From CAVTSA01 sp963790575 (GTDB lineage: Bacteria; Chloroflexota; Dormibacteria; Dormibacterales; Dormibacteraceae), in assembly GCA_963790575.1 (NCBI GenBank), contig CAWBPD010000012.1, positions 62,001 to 126,000 of the forward strand: 64,000 nt of DNA, written 5' to 3'. Below, piece after piece: positions 27,134-35,181 of this stretch (its first letter is position 1; each line of letters starts with the position of its first letter). Both the position numbers and the translations under genes were made by a program. The notes beneath the pieces were generated by a model that saw only the letters and a program-made list of their open reading frames with translations, was not told the DNA's origin and did not search any database.

Positions 27134-27220
27134 TGGTGCCCGAGGCGGGAGTCGAACCCGCAAGCCCTTTCAGGCAATCGATTTTGAATCGATCGTGTAT
27201 CCCAGTTCCACCACTCGGGC
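27134..27220 (-). tRNA. tRNA-Leu(CAA)
   Basis: On the minus strand the acceptor stem GCCCGAG / CTCGGGC, anticodon stem ATCGA / TCGAT around TTCAAAA (anticodon CAA), a long variable arm, T-arm GCGGGTTCGACTCCCGC and an encoded CCA (27136-27134) are visible. It is convergent with the other tRNA-Leu, about 110 bp away. Confidence 0.95.
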
Positions 27221-27312
27221 GCGTCCGCCCATTCTAGGAAGTCGTTGCCTTCTCGGAGCCGTGTACCCGCTAAGCCACTGTCGCCAACGCCCTCGCCCTC
27301 GTCCGCGCTGGC

Positions 27313-28008
27313 ATGAACGTTTCTCACGTCTCCCGAGCTCTCGGAGTGGACCGGGCGACGATCCGTGCGTGGTCGCCGATGACGGCAAGACCCGACGGCG
27401 GGAACCGGACCCGTGTCCTGCTCTGCAGTGCCACTCCACTGACATCCCAGCGAAGCCATACGCGTACCTGCTCGGACAGTACCTCGGGGACGGGACGCTG
27501 TCATCGGGTCCACGAATGGCTTCTACCGACTTCGTCTTGCCTGCGCCACCGCGTGGCCGGGCGTCATGGCAGAGTGTGTCATGCCATGCGGACCATCCGG
27601 CCTAACCATATCGTCTCAGTGTCCACCCGCATCCAACGAGCAAGGTCGCCGAAGTGGGGTCGTACTCGAAGCACTGGATTTGCTTCTTTCCCGCAACATG
27701 GGCCGGGTGCCAAACGCCTTCGCCGAATCGCGCTGGAGCCCTGGCAGGAAGTCATCGTTGCCTCGGAGCCTGGATCGTTCCTGCGGGGTCTGTTCCACTC
27801 TGATGGGTGCCGCGCAATCAACGTCGTCAATGGCAAAGGGTATCCGCGATACTTCTTTACCAACTACTCGCCCGACATCATGGGGTTGGCAGGCGCCGCA
27901 CTCGATCGCCTGGCAATCGACTGGCGCTATAACAAACCAACTTGCATCTCCGTGGCGCGGCGAGCAAGCGTCGCCCGCCTTGACCAGATCGTCGGGCCGA
28001 AGTACTGA
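27313..28008 (+). pseudogene. Decayed HTH / LAGLIDADG homing-endonuclease-like gene
   Basis: Recognisable blocks are scattered over three frames: NVSHVSRALGVDRATIRAW (HTH), AKPYAYLLGQYLGDGTLSSG, NGFYRLRLACATAWPGVMAE, AMRTIRPNHIVSVSTRIQRA, EVGSYSKHWICFF and finally EPWQEVIVASEPGSFLRGLF with SDGCRAINVVNG, YPRYFFTNYSPDI and SVARRASVARLDQIVG. At least five frame changes separate them, so this is genuine decay. Intact relatives occur in actinobacteria. The position beside two tRNA genes fits a mobile origin. Confidence 0.75.
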
Positions 28009-28066
28009 CAGCGGTGTTCCTGCCCGTGGCTCGCTCACGCGGCCCTCTCCGGCAACATGGGTGGGG

Positions 28067-28504
28067 ATGGAGGAAGCTACCACTCGATTCGGCGCCGCAG
28101 CCATCATCAGGAACGCGCTCGGAGAGGTGCTCCTCGTGCACCACACCTACGGCCCCCGAAACTGGGAGTTGCCCGGTGGTGGCCGCGAGCCGGGCGAATC
28201 CGCGCTCGATGCCGTCGTGCGCGAAGTCCGCGAGGAGACCCGACTAACGGTGACCCGTTCAGAGCTGGCCGGCGTGTATTACGAGCCTGCCAACGACTGG
28301 CATCACTTCACTTTCCTGTGCCGCGTCCCCGAAGGAGCGAACCCCCACCCCGATCAGCGAGAGATCTCCGAGTGCGCGTTCTGGTCCTTGGGTAGTCTTC
28401 CGCGACCGATCACTGACTTCACCTTGCGCAGGATCGACGATGCCACCGGCGCCAGTCCCCGGCCTGGGTTTCATGTCATCGCGGCCCGCCGGTTGATCGA
28501 TTAG
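28067..28504 (+). CDS. Nudix hydrolase
   Basis: A 145-residue protein with a canonical Nudix box GGGREPGESALDAVVREVRE-ET at about residues 36-57, containing the metal-binding REVREE core. The N-terminal AAAIIRNALGEVLLVHHTYG is the usual first strand pair. It hydrolyses a nucleoside-diphosphate-linked substrate with Mg2+; specificity unknown. ATG 28067 is inside GTGGGGATGG, with no strong Shine-Dalgarno. Confidence 0.88.
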   Translation: MEEATTRFGAAAIIRNALGEVLLVHHTYGPRNWELPGGGREPGESALDAVVREVREETRLTVTRSELAGVYYEPANDWHHFTFLCRVPEGANPHPDQREISECAFWSLGSLPRPITDFTLRRIDDATGASPRPGFHVIAARRLID

Positions 28505-28557
28505 AGTCACGCGCCCAGCCGCAGATCGCGTTGTATACAAATGTCCCTTGGGGCCGT

Positions 28558-28794
28558 TCAGCCGCACTCGCTCCGGAGTCGGTTGAGCCGGTTGACCCAG
28601 TACGTGAGGTGGAGTTCCCGGACCTGAGCCTGGAGCATCAGGAGCCTCAGTTGGCCGTCTGACCGGGCCGACCCCGACTCCAGCAGGCCACGCGTGAGGT
28701 CCGCCAGTTCGCTGTAGACCTGGACCCAGTGCTCGACATCGGCGACGTCGTCGCATTCGAGGTCCTCTCCCTCCTCAGCCCGTGGCTCTTCCAC
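28558..28794 (-). CDS. Small acidic protein, paralogue of the gene at 2476-2847
   Basis: A 78-residue protein started at GTG 28794, which has GGAG 5 nt upstream. The longer open frame to 28920 is rejected because its first ~25 codons are the palindromic repeat at 28850-28918. It shares GED, DD.AD..HW..VY.EL and a C-terminal H.T.W..R with its paralogue, while the loop between the helices is about 10 residues shorter. All-helical, no membrane segment, function unknown. Confidence 0.6.
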   Translation of the reverse strand: MEEPRAEEGEDLECDDVADVEHWVQVYSELADLTRGLLESGSARSDGQLRLLMLQAQVRELHLTYWVNRLNRLRSECG

Positions 28795-28849
28795 CCCGTA
28801 CTCCGCGGCGAGAAGGCGTTCCTGGCCCCGGGAGTCCCACGCGACAGTA

Positions 28850-28918
28850 GGGGCCGAGTGTCCGCGGTGGGACCCTACCGCCCGAGTTTTAGCGTCGCAC
28901 TGCGGACACTCGGCCCCC
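28850..28918. repeat. Palindromic element, family A
   Basis: A 69-nt imperfect palindrome: arms 28850-28873 and 28894-28918 (core GTGTCCGC / GCGGACAC, outer GGGGCCGA / TCGGCCCC) around a 20-nt centre. Read on the minus strand the centre is GCTAAAACTCGGGCGGTAGG. It lies between the divergent small protein and methyltransferase genes. Confidence 0.75.
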
Positions 28919-28954
28919 ATCCTCTCCCGCCCGGTGAAGTAGCCTTCAGCGGTG

Positions 28955-29789
28955 ATGCGGGAACCGGGTGGAGGCGAAACCGACCAGGACCTGGATGGGG
29001 AGTCTCGGAGCTACCTGTTCCCACGGCACCCGCGAGAGATCAACCGGCTGGACCTTCAGCACTACGCCCTTCGTGAGGCGATGGGCGCGGACTACTTCGC
29101 TCCCATCGAGTGTCCGGAGCGGATCCTCGACGCCGGCACCGGCACCGGGCAGTGGTGCGTGGACATGATCGCCCAGTTCCCCCAGGCCTTCGCGGTCGGC
29201 CTGGACCTTGTTCTCGGCAAGCCCCTGCAAGACGACCGGTATGGCTTCGTCCGGGCCGACCTGACGGCCGGGCTTCCGTTTCGGGATGAGAGCTTCGATT
29301 TCGTCCATCAGCGTCTGCTTCGCGCCGGGATTCCCGTCGCTGCCTGGCCGGCTGCGATCGCTGACCTCGTCCGCGTCACCCGGCCCCGAGGTTGGGTCGA
29401 GCTGGTCGAGATCGGTGAGGACGTGACGCGCCAGGGGCCCGCCACCTCGGAACTCGTCAGCTGCCTGAACCGGCTCGCCGCGGCTCGGGGATTGGACCCG
29501 GACGGCCGCATCGTGTCCCGTCTGGAGACCCTGCTGGCTGAGGCCGGGCTTGAGAAGGTGACGGCCCGCCGCGTCGAGCTTCCCCTCGGGGAGTGGGGCG
29601 GGCGCCCGGGGTCCTTCCTGGCGTCTGACATGCGCGCGATGTTCACCCGGCTGAGCCCGGTTTTCGAAAGCCGATTCTCCATCCCGCAGGTGCGGTCGCC
29701 TGGAGTTGATCCGCAGCTCCCTGCTCGAGTGCGAAGAGCTGCACAGCTCGGCCGTCTTCGTCTCCGTCTGGGGCCGGCGCCCCGGCTGA
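28955..29789 (+). CDS. Class I SAM-dependent methyltransferase, frame break near 29693
   Basis: About 277 residues. Motif I is ILDAGTGTGQWCVDMIAQFP near residue 57, an acidic motif II follows (AVGLDLV), and SFDFVHQRLLRAGIPVAAWP is the post-motif IV region. In the starting frame the protein would run on to 29947, across the next gene's start. One base fewer near 29693-29697 gives a proper C-terminus (LLECEELHSSAVFVSVWGRR) ending at 29789, 30 bp before the amidohydrolase. GTG 28952 is an alternative start, 6 nt behind a TAGCCT -10. Acceptor unknown. Confidence 0.72.
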
Positions 29790-29819
29790 CCGCGGCCAAC
29801 CAAGGGAGGAAGGGAGCGC

Positions 29820-30776
29820 ATGGGAGCCCGTCGGTTCCAGGACCTGACCGTGCTCGACTTTCACATCCACTTCAGAAGGGAGTCCGAGCGGACCTCGAAT
29901 TCCGACCAGCGGGCCCGGTCCGAGGCGCGGGGCCGGGGCTACCGTGACCAGTGGCGCCTGGCCTGGGACTTCCCGGAGCCGGACGGAGGCGGAGACCGGA
30001 CGTGGGAGCAGGAAGCCGACCTCTGGGCCGGTGAGATGGACCGGCACGGGATCCAGCGCATCGTCTTCGTCACCGGTGGGGGCAACGACAACCTGGCGCA
30101 GGTGGTCCGGCGCCACCCGGACCGATTCGTCGGCTTCGCGCACCACGACCCCTTTCTCCCGGGGGCGGCCGACGAGCTGCGGCGCGCCGTCGAGACGTTG
30201 GGCCTGCGCGGGCTGAAGCTGATCGCGCCCACCCTCAGCCGGCGCATCGACGATCCCAGCGGATACCCGGTGTGGGAGGTGGCGGCGGCGCACCGGATCC
30301 CGGTCTTGATCCACTTCGGCATGCTCGGCGCCGGCGGCGGCATCGCCCACAACGACAAGATCAATCCCGCCCATCTGGAGCCGGTGGCCAAGGACTTCCC
30401 CACCGTCGACTTCGTGGTCCCGCACTTCGGGATCCAGTACGTCAAAGAGCTGCTTTTCCTCTGCTGGGCGTGCCCCAACGTGCATGTGGACACCTCGGGC
30501 AGCAATCAGTGGGTTCGCTGGATGCCTTATCCGCTGACCCTTGACGATCTGTTCCGAAAGTTCCTGGAGACGGTGGGGCCGGAGCGGATCGTGTACGGCT
30601 CTGACTCCAGCTGGTTTCCGCGCGGCTATGTCATCCGCTACCTCCAGGACCAGGTGCGGGTGTGCCGGCTGCTCGGCCTCCACCACCGGGACCTGCAGGC
30701 CATCTTCGGTGGCAACGCCGCGCGCCTGCTAGGGCTCGAGTTGACCGGCGAGGAGGCCCCAGCCTCGACACTCTGA
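29820..30776 (+). CDS. Amidohydrolase-family (ACMSD-like) TIM-barrel enzyme
   Basis: A 318-residue protein with strong ribosome site GGGAGGAAGGGAG before ATG 29820. Metal-binding features are LDFHIHF (H-x-H), then VLIHFGMLG, VVPHFGIQYV and VYGSDSSWFP (Asp), matching amidohydrolase_2 / ACMSD-type decarboxylases and hydrolases. It follows the methyltransferase and precedes a solute-binding lipoprotein, suggesting a catabolic cluster. Substrate unknown. Confidence 0.87.
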   Translation: MGARRFQDLTVLDFHIHFRRESERTSNSDQRARSEARGRGYRDQWRLAWDFPEPDGGGDRTWEQEADLWAGEMDRHGIQRIVFVTGGGNDNLAQVVRRHPDRFVGFAHHDPFLPGAADELRRAVETLGLRGLKLIAPTLSRRIDDPSGYPVWEVAAAHRIPVLIHFGMLGAGGGIAHNDKINPAHLEPVAKDFPTVDFVVPHFGIQYVKELLFLCWACPNVHVDTSGSNQWVRWMPYPLTLDDLFRKFLETVGPERIVYGSDSSWFPRGYVIRYLQDQVRVCRLLGLHHRDLQAIFGGNAARLLGLELTGEEAPASTL

Positions 30777-30870
30777 ACGGGCGGCCGCGATGTGAGCTTG
30801 CACGGCCGCTGGGTCATGAGCTACGTTCCAAGAGCCCGGTAGTCGGATTGCATGGGAGGGTTACTTGGCC

Positions 30871-33030
30871 ATGAGTGCGTGGGCATCCGGAGGGCTGGAC
30901 CGCCGGCAATTCCTTCGTCTGGCCGGCCTGGCCGCCGCGGGGACGGTGGTCGCCGCGTGCGGCAGCGCGGGCGGTTCCTCTTCGAGTGGCAGCGGCTCTT
31001 CGAGCTCGGGCTCGGTCGTCCGTGGGACCTACCACATCACCAAGACCGACATCGAGTACAAGACCGACATCCCCTTCAACGGCAAGCTCAAGGAGTCGCC
31101 GACCCTGGCGTCCCAGGTGCAGGCGGGAAAGCTCCCGCCGGTCGAACAGCGGGTCCCCAACCCGCCCTACGTCGTCCCCCATGACTGGATGACCGAGGGC
31201 AAGTACGGCGGTAACTGGACCTGGGTCTGCTCCGACCCCACCGACCAGCAGACCTCGAACAACCTGATCAACGCCATGTGGGGCCACTCGCCGATGCGCT
31301 GGCTCGACGACGGCGCCTCGATCGGGCCCTACATGGCGCACAGCTGGGAGTTCAACAGCGACTTCACGCAGCTGACGCTCCACTTCCGCCAGGGTATGAA
31401 GTGGTCGGACGGCCAGCCTTGGTCGGTGGACGACATCCTCTACTGGTGGGAGGACGAGATCGGCACCCTCCCCGGCTGGGTGGCCTCGCAGGAGTTCCGC
31501 TCCAGCAAAGGCAACCCCCTGAAGATGAACAAGGTCGACGACAACACGCTGCAGCTGCAGTACGACGCGCCGACCCCGCTGGCGGTCGACTTCGTCGCCA
31601 TGTGGGCGAAGCGGGGCACCAGCGCCATCAACACGGGCGGCATCGGCCCGCAGATGATGGACCCCAAGCACTACCTGTCCCAGTTCCATGCCAAGTACAA
31701 CCCGTCGGTGGGGTCCGACTGGGCCACCACCTACATGAACAAGGTGGACTGGACGCGCAACCCGGACAACCCGACGATGGCGGCCTGGAAGGCGAAGGAC
31801 TACAAGTCGGGCCAGTACATCACGATGGAGCGGAACCCCTACTTCTGGGCCATCGACAAGCAGGGCAACCAGCTCCCCTACATCGACCAGATCACGAACC
31901 AGAACTACCAGGATCCCAACTCCATGCGTCTGGCCATCCAGCAGGGCAAGGCCGACTTCGTGACCGGCAGCCAGATCGGCATCGGCCTCTCGGACGTGTC
32001 GACGCTGCAGGGAACGCCGGGGATGAAGCTGGACTACTGGGACACGGCCGACGGAACCGGCTCCATGTACTTCTTCAACTACGACTACTACGACGACAAG
32101 TACCGGGCCCTGTTCCGCAACCGGACCTTCCAGATCGCTCTCTCGATCGCGTTCAACCGCAGCCAGGTCAACAAGGTCGTGTACCTGGAGCAGGCGCAGC
32201 CGACCTCGGGCACCATGGCCTCGAAGTCGGTGGAGTTTCACGTCGGCACCGGTCCCCAGCTCTACCAACAGTGGCGGACGGCGTGGTCTGAGCACAACCC
32301 GACCAAGGCCGAGCAGATGCTTGACTCGATCGGAGTCAAGAAGAACGGACAGTGGCGGACCATGCCCGATGGGACCCCGCTCAACATCCTGATCCAGTAC
32401 GCATCCAACGCCTCGCAGGATCACATCAGCAAGAACCAGCTGCTGGCGCAGGACTGGCAGGCGATCGGGATCAACGCGCAGGACTCCCCGGTGGAGGCGA
32501 CCAGCCGGCTCACCCTGTGGGCGGCCGGCAAGTTGCAGACGTACGCCGACTGGGGTGTGGGCGACGGACCCAACTGCCTCACCTACGCGAACTGGCTGAT
32601 CCCCGAGGACAACCAGCGCTGGGCGCCGATGGAAGGCGAGTGGAACCTGCTGCAGGGGACTCCGGGAGCCAATGCCCAGGCTAACCTGAGCCCCTGGGAC
32701 CGCAACCCGCCGTACCTGGAGCCGGATCCGAACGGGCCCATCGCCAAGCTGCAAACGATGCTGAAGCAGGCCGTCGTCGAGACCGATTTCATGAAGCGCA
32801 ATCAGATGGTATGGGAGATCGTCAAGATCCACATCAACGAGGGGCCGTTCTTCGTCGGCAGCACGGGCAGCTACCCGGCCCCGCACATGTACAAGACCGA
32901 CCTCAAGAACATCCCTCGGCGCAACCAGACCTGGACCGGGGGGTTCGAGGGACCCTGGACCATCGTCCCCAACGGCATGTACAGCCCCTACGCCTGGTTC
33001 TGGGACGACCCCAGTCAGCACACGAGTTGA
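30871..33030 (+). CDS. ABC transporter solute-binding lipoprotein (family 5, peptide/opine type)
   Basis: About 719 residues. A Tat-like signal DRRQFLRLAGLAAAGTVVAA precedes the lipobox Cys at residue 30, followed by a Ser/Gly linker. The SBP_bac_5 core includes QLTLHFRQGMKWSDGQPWSV and later ALSIAFNRSQVNKVV. ATG 30871 gives a typical leader, but TTG 30865 sits closer to a GGGAGGG site and may be the true start. No permease or ATPase gene is adjacent, so it is an orphan binding protein for an oligopeptide-like ligand. Confidence 0.88.
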   Translation: MSAWASGGLDRRQFLRLAGLAAAGTVVAACGSAGGSSSSGSGSSSSGSVVRGTYHITKTDIEYKTDIPFNGKLKESPTLASQVQAGKLPPVEQRVPNPPYVVPHDWMTEGKYGGNWTWVCSDPTDQQTSNNLINAMWGHSPMRWLDDGASIGPYMAHSWEFNSDFTQLTLHFRQGMKWSDGQPWSVDDILYWWEDEIGTLPGWVASQEFRSSKGNPLKMNKVDDNTLQLQYDAPTPLAVDFVAMWAKRGTSAINTGGIGPQMMDPKHYLSQFHAKYNPSVGSDWATTYMNKVDWTRNPDNPTMAAWKAKDYKSGQYITMERNPYFWAIDKQGNQLPYIDQITNQNYQDPNSMRLAIQQGKADFVTGSQIGIGLSDVSTLQGTPGMKLDYWDTADGTGSMYFFNYDYYDDKYRALFRNRTFQIALSIAFNRSQVNKVVYLEQAQPTSGTMASKSVEFHVGTGPQLYQQWRTAWSEHNPTKAEQMLDSIGVKKNGQWRTMPDGTPLNILIQYASNASQDHISKNQLLAQDWQAIGINAQDSPVEATSRLTLWAAGKLQTYADWGVGDGPNCLTYANWLIPEDNQRWAPMEGEWNLLQGTPGANAQANLSPWDRNPPYLEPDPNGPIAKLQTMLKQAVVETDFMKRNQMVWEIVKIHINEGPFFVGSTGSYPAPHMYKTDLKNIPRRNQTWTGGFEGPWTIVPNGMYSPYAWFWDDPSQHTS

Positions 33031-33096
33031 CCCAACCGGCCGGCGGCGCTGAGGCACGCGAAGGCGCGAGCCCGGCGCCGCCCCTGCACGGGAGGT

Positions 33097-33264
33097 ACTG
33101 AGGCATGGGCCGCGTTCGCACGGACCGGATCGCCCCGCACCCCAGCGTTCAGCGACTGGCGCCCGTTCGGCGCTGCGGGCGAGACCTATCGCATCGGCGT
33201 CGACCCGGGGCCTGAGCATGACCTGCCGATTCCCGAGGCGGTGACGCGACACTCGTCGCTCTGA
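33097..33264 (+). pseudogene. C-terminal remnant of a type-B carboxylesterase
   Basis: A start-less frame encodes TEAWAAFARTGSPRTPAFSD then WRPFGAAGETYRIGVDPGP and a stop at 33264. The AW..FARTG.P.TP...W block is the usual C-terminal end of type-B carboxylesterases. The rest of the enzyme is absent. It occupies much of the 380-bp gap between the binding protein and the ABC exporter genes; the remaining ~140 bp hold only a leader region with a TAGACT -10-like hexamer at 33341-33346. Confidence 0.5.
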
Positions 33265-33408
33265 GGAGGGATCCGCGCGTCCCCCCGTGGCGGCTCCCTG
33301 ACCTAAGCCACGGTCCCGTCGACGGAGCACTCGGTTCAGGTAGACTCGTCGGTCCCTCATCCCAGCCGCTGTGTCGTCGCGCCTGCTGGCGCAGAGGAGT
33401 CTCGCCCC

Positions 33409-35181
33409 GTGCTGTCGCCTGCCCTTCGGCGTTTCCTCCCCTACCTGCGGCCGTACACCCGGCTGGTCGCGATCACGGTCGGCGCGGGCGTCATGGGCCT
33501 GCTCGCGGCGGCGGCGATTCCACTCGTGATCGAGCGCATGGTCGACGGTCCCATCACACATCACCGCCCGCAGGACCTGATCGTGTGGGGTGCGGTGATG
33601 CTCGGCCTGGCGCTGGTGGAGCTGGCGGCGAACTTCGCCCGGCGCAACCTCTCGTCCCAGGCCGCGGTGAACATGGAGCGGGACCTGCGGAACGACTTCT
33701 ATGCGCACCTTCAGAGGCTGCACGTGTCGTTCCACGACAACTGGCAGTCGGGCCAGCTCCTCTCTCGCGCCATCACGGACATTCAGACCATCCGGCGCTT
33801 CTTGAGCATGGGGTTGATCTTCTTCGGAGTCACCGTCCTGCAGTGGTTCGTCGTGATGGTGATGCTGCTCCGGTTGGATCTGATCCTGGCCCTGGTGATC
33901 GCCGTCCTCGTCTTCCCGCTGATGCTGGTCAGCCGCTACTTCTTCCGCCGCTACGCCCGTATCGCCCGGCGGATGCAGGACCAGGAGGGCGACATGACCA
34001 CGGTGATCGAGGAGATGGCGACCGGCGTCCGCCTCATCAAGGCGTTCGGGCGCAACCGCCTGTTGCTGGAGCGCTTCGACCGCCAGGCGACGCGACTGCG
34101 CGGCACCAACCTGGAAGGGGTCGCGCTGCGCGCGCGGACCTGGAGCATGTTCACGCTCCTCCCGATGCTGAGCATCGCGATCGTGCTCCTGCTCGGCGGG
34201 CTCGCGGTCAGCTCCGGTCAGCTGACGATCGGAGGTCTGGTCGCCTTCATGACCTATCTCTTCATGCTCATCTGGCCGCTCGACGACCTGGGCTGGATCA
34301 TGGCCATGGGCGAGGAGTCGGCGACCGCGTCGGCGCGGCTGCTGGAGGTGATCGACGCCGAGCCGGCCATTCGCGACCGCCCCGGAGCCCGCCGGGTGCG
34401 GTCGTGGGAGATCCAGGGACGGCTTCGCTTCGAGCGAGTCGGGTTCCAGTACCCCGGTGGCGCCTGGGCGCTGCGGGGCCTGGACCTGGCACTGGAGCCG
34501 GGTGAGACGGTGGCGGTGGTGGGGTCGACGGGGAGTGGGAAGACGACCCTGATGGGGCTGGTGCCGCGCCTGCTCGACGTCACCGAGGGCCGGATCACGC
34601 TCGACGAGATCGACATCCGCGACCTCAAGCTCACTTCGCTGCGGTCGCTCACCGGCGTCGCCTTCGAGGACCCGATCCTCTTCTCGGCGTCGGTCTGGGA
34701 GAACCTGGTCATGGGCCGAACCGGGGTCTCCGAGGACGAGGTCGAACGGGCGATCGAGGTGGCTCAGGCCGGGTTCGTCTGGGAGCTGCCGTTCGGGCTC
34801 GACACCCGCATCGGAGAGCAGGGCCACTCGCTGTCGGGTGGGCAGCGGCAGCGGCTGGCCCTGGCCCGTGCCGTGCTCAGCCGGCCCCGGCTGCTGGTGC
34901 TCGATGACCCGCTGTCCGCGGTCGATGTGCACACCGAGCACCACATCGAAAGCGCTCTCGCCCGGGTGCTGCGCGACTCGACCGCGCTGCTGGTCGCGCA
35001 CCGGCCCTCGACCCTGGCCCTGGCCGATCGGGTCGCGCTGTTGGAGGACGGCCGGATCTCAGCCACCGGCTCGCACTCGGAGCTGCTCCGGACGTCCCCT
35101 CGCTACCGCGAGCTGCTGGCCAAGGAAGCGGAGGAGAAGGAAGTGGATGCAGCAGAGGAGGAAAAGGCGGGCAGACGATGA
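33409..35181 (+). CDS. ABC exporter half, degenerate-site subunit
   Basis: 590 residues: six-helix exporter membrane domain (1-~310) and a nucleotide-binding domain. Walker A is VVGSTGSGKTTL near 373 and signature HSLSGGQRQRLALARA near 474. Walker B LLVLDDPLSAVD has Asp where the catalytic Glu is normally found. It overlaps its partner by 4 bp (ATGA). With an intact LSGGQ but no catalytic Glu, this subunit fits the non-consensus side of a heterodimeric exporter. GTG 33409 has AGAGGAG upstream. Substrate (drug or lipid) unknown. Confidence 0.92.
   Translation: MLSPALRRFLPYLRPYTRLVAITVGAGVMGLLAAAAIPLVIERMVDGPITHHRPQDLIVWGAVMLGLALVELAANFARRNLSSQAAVNMERDLRNDFYAHLQRLHVSFHDNWQSGQLLSRAITDIQTIRRFLSMGLIFFGVTVLQWFVVMVMLLRLDLILALVIAVLVFPLMLVSRYFFRRYARIARRMQDQEGDMTTVIEEMATGVRLIKAFGRNRLLLERFDRQATRLRGTNLEGVALRARTWSMFTLLPMLSIAIVLLLGGLAVSSGQLTIGGLVAFMTYLFMLIWPLDDLGWIMAMGEESATASARLLEVIDAEPAIRDRPGARRVRSWEIQGRLRFERVGFQYPGGAWALRGLDLALEPGETVAVVGSTGSGKTTLMGLVPRLLDVTEGRITLDEIDIRDLKLTSLRSLTGVAFEDPILFSASVWENLVMGRTGVSEDEVERAIEVAQAGFVWELPFGLDTRIGEQGHSLSGGQRQRLALARAVLSRPRLLVLDDPLSAVDVHTEHHIESALARVLRDSTALLVAHRPSTLALADRVALLEDGRISATGSHSELLRTSPRYRELLAKEAEEKEVDAAEEEKAGRR

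Noticed and set aside
30814..35001. Very long minus-strand open frame (~1395 codons)
   Set aside because: It is antisense to the binding protein and ABC exporter genes, has a repetitive His/Arg/Asp/Val composition typical of high-GC antisense frames, and shows no motif.
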